Positions 5,511 through 9,538 of a stretch of 9,538 bases of DNA are shown here, one piece after another. The position numbers and the translations under genes are program-made. The notes beneath the pieces are model-generated. The model saw only the letters and a program-made list of their open reading frames with translations. It did not search any database and had not been told where the DNA came from. The first letter of the stretch is position 1. Every line of letters begins with the position of its first letter. The stretch comes from Christensenella sp. UBA6345. GTDB taxonomy: Bacteria; Bacillota; Clostridia; Christensenellales; UBA1242. The stretch lies in NCBI GenBank assembly GCA_002437945.1, contig DJSB01000035.1, forward strand, positions 426 through 9,963, in the 5' to 3' direction.

Positions 5511-6800
5511 ATGGATTACAAAATTAATAAAGCAGAAAAGAATGTTGTAAAAATTAACATAACTTTATCTAAAGAAGAATGGGAAACCGAAGTAGAACAA
5601 GCATATACTCGCACTAGAGCAAAGTATAATGTAGAAGGTTTTAGAAAGGGTAAAGCCCCAAGAAAAGTTATTGAAGGTATATATGGCGCTAATGTATTCT
5701 ATGAAGAAGCATTAAGCGAAGGTTTCTATAAAGCATATATGAACATTTTGGCTAAAGAACCTACTCTTGAACCAGTTGATGCTCCTAACATTAATGTTAA
5801 TAAAGTAGATGCTGATGGCGTAGAAATTGAAGCAACTGTTGTTGTTAAACCAGAAGTTAAAGTTAAAAAATACACAGGTTTTGATGTAGAACTTAAGAAA
5901 GAAAAAGTTACTAAAGAACAACTTGATGCTGAATTAGACAGAGTTAAAGAACAAAATGTTAGACTTGTAGAAGTTGAAAGAGAAATTAAAGATGGCGATA
6001 TTGCTAATATTAATTTTTCAGGTTCAGTTGATGGCGTTAAATTTGATGGCGGTACAAGTGAAGACTATGATTTAGGTATCGGAAGTAAGAGTTTTATTGA
6101 AGGCTTTGAAGAACAACTTATTGGTCTAAAAGCAGGCGAAGATAAGGACGTTAATGTTACTTTCCCTAAAGAATATCATGTTAAGGAATTAGCAGGTAAG
6201 CCAGCAGTATTTGCTTGTCACGTTAATGCTGTTAAAGAAAAACAATATCCAGAACTTAATGATGAATTTGCATCTAATGTTTCTGAATATGAGACTATGG
6301 CAGAATTTACCGAACATATGAAAGAACATCTTCAAGAACATCTTGACGAACATGCTAGATACGATGCTGTTACAGAAATTATCGACAAAATTGTTGAAAA
6401 TACTGAAGTTGAAGTTCCTAATCAAATGGTTGAAACCGAACTTGACAATATGATGAAAGAAACTGAATATAGATTAATGTATCAAGGACTTAATCTTGAA
6501 GCATATGCCAACTACATGAATACAACTGTAGAAAAATTAAGAGAAGACAGACGTGCTGATGCATTAAAATCTGTTAAAGTAAGACTTGCATTAACTTATA
6601 TTCTAGACAAAGAAAAGATTACAGTTACTGAAGCAGAAGTAGACGAAAAAGTAGAAGAAATGGCAAAATCTGCTAATAAAACTGCAAAAGAAGTAAAAAA
6701 TTCTTTAAGTGAAGATAGATTAAATTACATTAAGAATGATATACTTAATAAGAAACTTATTGATTTTATATTTGAAAAGAATGTTAAAAAATCTAAATAA
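5511..6800 (+). CDS. tig: Trigger factor, ribosome-associated chaperone and PPIase
   Basis: Trigger factor binds the ribosomal exit tunnel and shields nascent chains. The 429 residues match the family. The N-terminal ribosome-binding domain (about 1-115) carries the signature loop GFRKGKAP (43-50). An FKBP-type prolyl isomerase domain lies at about 160-242 (DGDIANINFSG, then the DLGIGSKSFIEGFEEQLIG core and the VTFPKEYHVKELAGK block). The helical arm domain fills 250-429. The ribosome site AAGGAG sits 5 bases before the ATG and the promoter is strong, as expected for an abundant protein. One odd feature is that residues 268-281 contain four Glu-His pairs at exact four-residue spacing (His269, 273, 277 and 281), encoded by four tandem 12-base units. 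No terminator separates it from clpP 39 bases downstream, so the two are cotranscribed. Identification is certain. Confidence 0.98.
   Translation: MDYKINKAEKNVVKINITLSKEEWETEVEQAYTRTRAKYNVEGFRKGKAPRKVIEGIYGANVFYEEALSEGFYKAYMNILAKEPTLEPVDAPNINVNKVDADGVEIEATVVVKPEVKVKKYTGFDVELKKEKVTKEQLDAELDRVKEQNVRLVEVEREIKDGDIANINFSGSVDGVKFDGGTSEDYDLGIGSKSFIEGFEEQLIGLKAGEDKDVNVTFPKEYHVKELAGKPAVFACHVNAVKEKQYPELNDEFASNVSEYETMAEFTEHMKEHLQEHLDEHARYDAVTEIIDKIVENTEVEVPNQMVETELDNMMKETEYRLMYQGLNLEAYANYMNTTVEKLREDRRADALKSVKVRLALTYILDKEKITVTEAEVDEKVEEMAKSANKTAKEVKNSLSEDRLNYIKNDILNKKLIDFIFEKNVKKSK
6309..6356 (+). repeat. Four 12-base repeats encoding a Glu-His stripe in tig
   Basis: Four consecutive 12-base units each carry GAACAT at positions 4-9 of the unit, and units 2 and 3 are nearly identical (AAAGAACATCTT and CAAGAACATCTT). 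They translate to TEHM, KEHL, QEHL and DEHA. This looks like a short in-frame tandem expansion inside a helix of the C-terminal arm. Confidence 0.7.
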
Positions 6801-6839
6801 TATAATCAAGTTTTATAGTATCAATAGAAGGAGAATTAT

Positions 6840-7418
6840 ATGTTAATACCTTATGTCATTGACCAAACAAGTAATGGCGAACGTAGTTATGATATTTATT
6901 CTAGATTATTAGAAGACCGTATTATATTTATAACTGGCGAAATAGATGACAATGTTGCTAATACTGTAGTAGCACAATTAATATACCTAGAAGGCAAGAA
7001 TGCTGATAAAGATATTTCTTTATACATTAATAGCCCAGGTGGAAGTATCTCTGCTGGTATGGCAATTTATGATACAATGCAATATATTAAATGTGATGTT
7101 TCTACTATTTGTGTAGGACTAGCAGCAAGTATGGGTGCGTTCTTGTTGGCTGCAGGTGCTAAAGGTAAGAGAATGTGCTTGCCTAATAGCGAAGTTATGA
7201 TTCATCAGCCATTAAGTGGTGTCCAAGGACAAGTTACTGATATTCAAATTACTGCTAATCATGTTACCAAGATTAAAAAACGTATGAACGAAATGCTTGC
7301 TAAAAATTGTAATCAACCATTAGAAAAAATCGAGCAAGACGTTGAACGTGATAATTGGATGAATGCTCAAGAAGCAAAAGAATACGGACTAGTAGATAAG
7401 GTTATTGAAAAAAGATAA
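6840..7418 (+). CDS. clpP: ATP-dependent Clp protease proteolytic subunit ClpP
   Basis: ClpP forms the tetradecameric barrel that degrades proteins fed to it by ClpX (and by ClpA or ClpC where present). The 192 residues give the canonical catalytic triad: Ser97 in GLAASMGAFLLAAG (93-106), His122 in MIHQPL (120-125) and Asp171 in ERDNWM (169-174). The oxyanion-loop motif SPGGSISAG (65-73) and the IFITGEI strand near the N-terminus are also clear. The N-terminal MLIPYVID is the usual mature start with little or no propeptide. A strong AAGGAG (6828-6833) lies 6 bases before the ATG. It is the second gene of the tig-clpP-clpX operon. The classic operator for CtsR, a common clpP repressor in Firmicutes, is absent from the short gap upstream, so it is probably controlled from the tig promoter. 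No anomalies are seen. Confidence 0.98.
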   Translation: MLIPYVIDQTSNGERSYDIYSRLLEDRIIFITGEIDDNVANTVVAQLIYLEGKNADKDISLYINSPGGSISAGMAIYDTMQYIKCDVSTICVGLAASMGAFLLAAGAKGKRMCLPNSEVMIHQPLSGVQGQVTDIQITANHVTKIKKRMNEMLAKNCNQPLEKIEQDVERDNWMNAQEAKEYGLVDKVIEKR

Positions 7419-7436
7419 CATTATTAAATAAAAAAC

Positions 7437-7459
7437 TTATACATTGATACAATGTATAA
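7437..7459. promoter_or_regulatory. Perfect 10-bp hairpin in the clpP-clpX spacer
   Basis: The arms (7437-7446 and 7450-7459) form ten pairs around an ATA loop, with TACATTG and CAATGTA at the core. On the plus strand it is followed by A's, not T's, so it should not terminate the operon. Read on the minus strand it would have a good U-tail, but no gene points that way. It could be a protein operator, an RNA processing or 3'-end stabilising hairpin for the tig-clpP part of the transcript, or a relic. Confidence 0.55.
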
Positions 7460-7470
7460 AAAATATTAAG

Positions 7471-7549
7471 TAAAAGAAGTACATTATGAAGCAAAATGTT
7501 ATATATAACTTTAGGCATTATAGTACTTCTTTTAATTTTTAGGAGATAT
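7471..7549 (+). promoter_or_regulatory. Structured clpX leader with a possible 18-codon ORF
   Basis: A perfect 12-bp inverted repeat (TAAAAGAAGTAC 7471-7482 with GTACTTCTTTTA 7523-7534) encloses 40 bases that include the self-complementary GTTATATATAAC (7498-7509). An ORF of 18 codons (ATG 7486 to TAG 7540-7542) lies inside, and its stop overlaps the clpX ribosome site AGGAG (7541-7545). The right arm also contains CTTCT (7526-7530), which could pair with AGGAG as an alternative fold. The repeats, the ORF and the overlap are directly visible. A regulatory switch is inference. Confidence 0.4.
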
Positions 7550-8842
7550 ATGAAAAAAGATATAAGTAATATGTATTGTTCGTTCTGTGGAAAAAGTCAA
7601 TTAGAAACAAAAAGATTAATAAGTAGTCCAGATGGATTAAGTTATATTTGTGAAGATTGTATTTCTGCGTGCAAAGACATTCTTACTGAAGAAGATAGAT
7701 TAAGTGGTACAGATAAGATAGATTTACCTACACCCGAAATTATCAAACAAATACTAGATGATTATGTTATAGGACAAGACGATGCTAAACGTGTATTGTC
7801 TGTAGCAGTATATAATCACTATAAACGTATTAACTACAACATTGATGCCAAGTTTAAAAAAGATGGCGTAGAAATGATAGATTTAGATAAAAGTAACGTG
7901 CTTCTTATAGGACCTACCGGTAGTGGAAAAACATTGCTTGCAAAGACTTTAGCACGTATACTAAAAGTACCTTTTGCGCAAGCCGATGCTACCACACTTA
8001 CTGAAGCAGGTTATGTAGGTGAAGATGTAGAGAATATACTTTTAAAACTTATACAAAATGCTAATTACGATATTAAGAAAGCCGAACGTGGTATAATATA
8101 TATAGATGAAATTGATAAGATAACCAAAAAGAGTGAGAATCGCAGTATAACTAGAGATGTGTCAGGGGAAGGTGTCCAACAGGCACTATTAAAGATAATA
8201 GAAAGCACTGTGGCATCAGTTCCACCACAAGGCGGACGTAAACACCCACAACAAGAATTAATACAGATAGATACTTCCAATATTTTGTTTATTTGCGGTG
8301 GCGCATTTGTGGGACTTAAAAATATAATAGAAAAACGTACAAATATCTCTTCACTTGGATTCAATAGTAATATTACTTCAAGTAATGAAGAAGAGAGTAC
8401 AGGTACTGTATTAAAGAAAATTCAACCACAAGACTTGATTAAGTATGGATTGATACCAGAGTTTGTAGGGAGATTGCCTATAGTAGTAGGACTTGATGAT
8501 TTAGACGAAGATGCTTTGGTGGATATAATGCAGAAACCAAAAAATGCTATAACCAAACAATATAAAGAAATGTTTAAGATTGATGGCGTAGACCTAGAAT
8601 TTAAACCAGAAGCCATAAGGGCAGTTGCTAAAAAAGCAATAAAACTTAAGACTGGAGCAAGGGGACTACGTACAATATTGGAAAACTGTATGTTGGATCT
8701 TATGTTCTTAACACCATCGGATAAACATATTAAAAAAATAATTATTTCTGAAGATACCATTAATAGTGGCAGTCAACCAGAAATAATAAGAGATGATAAA
8801 ACAGATAAATCTACAGAAAAAAATAATCTAGAAACTGCTTAA
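7550..8842 (+). CDS. clpX: ClpX, unfoldase subunit of the ClpXP protease
   Basis: ClpX is the hexameric AAA+ unfoldase that recognises tagged substrates and threads them into ClpP. I choose the ATG at 7550. AGGAG (7541-7545) stands 4 bases before it, and the resulting MKKDISNMYCSFCGKSQ matches normal ClpX N-termini. The product has 430 residues. It shows the zinc-binding domain with Cys10, Cys13, Cys34 and Cys37; Walker A GPTGSGKT (121-128); the pore loop GYVGED (154-159); Walker B IIYIDE (182-187); the RKH-type loop (230-232); an LGF tripeptide (269-271) in the ClpP-docking loop, where many relatives have IGF; the arginine-finger region GRLP (307-310); and sensor 2 GARGLR (369-374). A longer in-frame reading from 7496 would add 18 mostly hydrophobic residues and is judged unlikely. 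It is the last gene of the operon and ends at a long hairpin. Confidence 0.97.
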   Translation: MKKDISNMYCSFCGKSQLETKRLISSPDGLSYICEDCISACKDILTEEDRLSGTDKIDLPTPEIIKQILDDYVIGQDDAKRVLSVAVYNHYKRINYNIDAKFKKDGVEMIDLDKSNVLLIGPTGSGKTLLAKTLARILKVPFAQADATTLTEAGYVGEDVENILLKLIQNANYDIKKAERGIIYIDEIDKITKKSENRSITRDVSGEGVQQALLKIIESTVASVPPQGGRKHPQQELIQIDTSNILFICGGAFVGLKNIIEKRTNISSLGFNSNITSSNEEESTGTVLKKIQPQDLIKYGLIPEFVGRLPIVVGLDDLDEDALVDIMQKPKNAITKQYKEMFKIDGVDLEFKPEAIRAVAKKAIKLKTGARGLRTILENCMLDLMFLTPSDKHIKKIIISEDTINSGSQPEIIRDDKTDKSTEKNNLETA

Positions 8843-8865
8843 TAAATTATTAATTGTTATATTAA

Positions 8866-8927
8866 AAAGAAGTGTTAATTTTTGAATGTATACCATATGT
8901 ATCAATTCGAAAATGTGACACTTTTTT
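8866..8927 (+). terminator. Very long terminator hairpin after clpX
   Basis: The arms 8866-8893 and 8899-8927 can form about 26 pairs. An outer AAGTGT/ACACTT stem extends by A-U pairs. A single bulged G (8915) follows, then a ten-pair ATTTTTGAAT/ATTCGAAAAT stem with one wobble, a two-base mismatch, and ATAC/GTAT closing a 5-base loop. Six T's (8922-8927), partly within the stem, give the U-tail. It is far longer than an ordinary terminator but still suits that role. Confidence 0.7.
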
Positions 8928-8948
8928 CTTTATTTATACACAATAATC

Positions 8949-8957
8949 TGATATAAT
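8949..8957 (+). promoter_or_regulatory. Extended -10 promoter of the phosphoesterase gene
   Basis: TGATATAAT (8949-8957) is a perfect extended -10 element. The matching -35 would be the weak TTTATT (8929-8934), at 17 bases. Transcription would begin near 8964, about 13 bases before the ATG. Confidence 0.65.
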
Positions 8958-8976
8958 AACAATAAGTGGTAGGTTT

Positions 8977-9438
8977 ATGACAAAAATATTGGTTGTTTCT
9001 GACACACACGGGTGTAAAGCAGAACTTAATAAACTAATCAAAGATAATCCATGTGATTATGTTTTCTTTTTAGGAGATACCATTAATGATATAGTTGATG
9101 TGCCTACAGACAACCTATATGTTGTTAAAGGTAATTGGGATATAACATTAAAATATAAAAGTAAACAGTATATAAATATTGAAGGAATAGATATACTATT
9201 ATTGCATGGCTATGGATATGGCGTGCGTAAATCTTTGGATAAATTAGTAGAATTAGCAAAAGCACATAATGTTAAATTAGTCTGCTATGGGCATAGCCAT
9301 CTACAAAGGACTGATGTTATAGATGGTATCACTTTTGTTAACCCAGGAGCATACTCATTAGCCAAAGGTGGCAAGTTCACATATAGTATAGTAGAAATCG
9401 CTGATAAAAAAATTTATGTAAATATGTTAAAAAAATAA
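8977..9438 (+). CDS. YfcE/MJ0936-type metallophosphoesterase
   Basis: This is a small calcineurin-like phosphodiesterase of 153 residues with the complete metal-binding set: Asp9 and His11 in SDTHG (8-12), Asp34 in LGD (32-34), Asn53 in KGNWD (51-55), His77 in LLLHG (74-78), and His106 and His108 in YGHSH (104-108). NPGA (122-125) replaces the more common NPGS. Relatives of this size hydrolyse artificial phosphodiesters in vitro, and their natural substrates are mostly unsettled, so no substrate is assigned. KGNWD has Trp where most relatives have Cys, which is an unremarkable variation. The ribosome site is weak (AGTGG 8965-8969, or the very close GGTAGG 8968-8973). It has its own promoter and is isolated from clpX by the long terminator. 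No terminator is evident between it and the tRNA promoter. Confidence 0.93.
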   Translation: MTKILVVSDTHGCKAELNKLIKDNPCDYVFFLGDTINDIVDVPTDNLYVVKGNWDITLKYKSKQYINIEGIDILLLHGYGYGVRKSLDKLVELAKAHNVKLVCYGHSHLQRTDVIDGITFVNPGAYSLAKGGKFTYSIVEIADKKIYVNMLKK

Positions 9439-9448
9439 AAATAATTTG

Positions 9449-9477
9449 TTGACACGGGCTATCTTTAATGGTATTAT
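9449..9477 (+). promoter_or_regulatory. Near-consensus promoter for the downstream tRNA
   Basis: A perfect -35 TTGACA (9449-9454), an exact 17-base spacer and -10 TATTAT (9472-9477), with TG at 9469-9470 giving an extended element. It is the strongest promoter in the window. Transcription would start near 9484, about 33 bases before the tRNA, as expected for a stable RNA gene. Confidence 0.85.
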
Positions 9478-9516
9478 ATTATTGCTTTTGTAAAAAGGCG
9501 GGCAAGGGAATTAGAT

Positions 9517-9538
9517 GCGGATGTAGCTCAATGGTAGA
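9517..9538 (+). tRNA. 5' part of a tRNA, probably tRNA-Gly (cut by window end)
   Basis: The visible 22 bases are a 7-base acceptor arm GCGGATG, the TA linker, GCTC of the D stem, a short AATGGTA D loop and GA beginning the return strand. GCGGA-type acceptors with an AATGGTAGA D arm are typical of bacterial tRNA-Gly. The anticodon lies outside the window, so the amino acid is an informed guess. Confidence 0.75.

Noticed and set aside
5712..6425. Minus-strand ORFs of 69 and 78 codons inside tig
   Set aside because: Their Phe/Asn-rich translations are what antisense Lys/Glu/Val codons produce. The trigger factor frame is fully supported.
8065..8760. Minus-strand ORFs of 99 and 112 codons inside clpX
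   Set aside because: They overlap the conserved AAA+ core on the opposite strand and lack start signals.
1..9538. CRISPR array, insertion sequence, phage genes, toxin-antitoxin pair or riboswitch
   Set aside because: I found no spaced direct repeats, transposase or integrase motifs, target-site duplications or recognisable riboswitch core on either strand. The region is housekeeping.

Overview
This window is an AT-rich stretch of bacterial chromosome that looks like a low-GC, Gram-positive-type (Firmicutes/Bacillota, Clostridia-like) genome. The evidence is the tig-clpP-clpX gene order, an lspA-rluD-family pair, a small SPOR-like membrane protein, strong purine-rich Shine-Dalgarno (SD) sites, extended -10 promoters of TGnTATAAT type and U-tailed hairpin terminators. 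The lineage cannot be named more precisely. The GroEL and LspA sequences look rather divergent, which would fit an uncultured relative.

Layout. Positions 1-164 hold the end of an unseen neighbour and a bidirectional terminator. groEL and groES lie on the minus strand (165-2073) as a tight two-gene operon, read from a promoter inside 2150-2190. Every later gene is on the plus strand. The order is: a SPOR-like single-pass membrane protein (2253-3059); lspA and an RluA/RluD-family pseudouridine synthase (3161-4574) with a terminator; two unrelated-looking small three-helix membrane proteins (4645-4902 and 4975-5310), each with its own terminator; the tig-clpP-clpX operon (5511-8842) behind a good sigma-A promoter and ended by a very long hairpin; a YfcE/MJ0936-type metallophosphoesterase (8977-9438) with its own promoter; and a near-consensus promoter feeding a tRNA (probably glycine) cut by the window end.

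The theme is protein quality control. GroEL/ES folds proteins, trigger factor meets nascent chains at the ribosome, and ClpXP unfolds and degrades failures. LspA handles lipoprotein maturation. All are housekeeping genes, and I see no mobile element, CRISPR array or defence island.

Points worth a second look: an elaborately structured clpP-clpX spacer with an 18-codon leader ORF whose stop overlaps the clpX SD; an in-frame hydrophobic extension that could precede ClpX; a GroEL without the usual Gly-Gly-Met tail and a groESL promoter without CIRCE; a histidine stripe in trigger factor encoded by four 12-base repeats; repeated motifs in front of tig; and a possible leaderless lspA. None of these amounts to a demonstrated new system.
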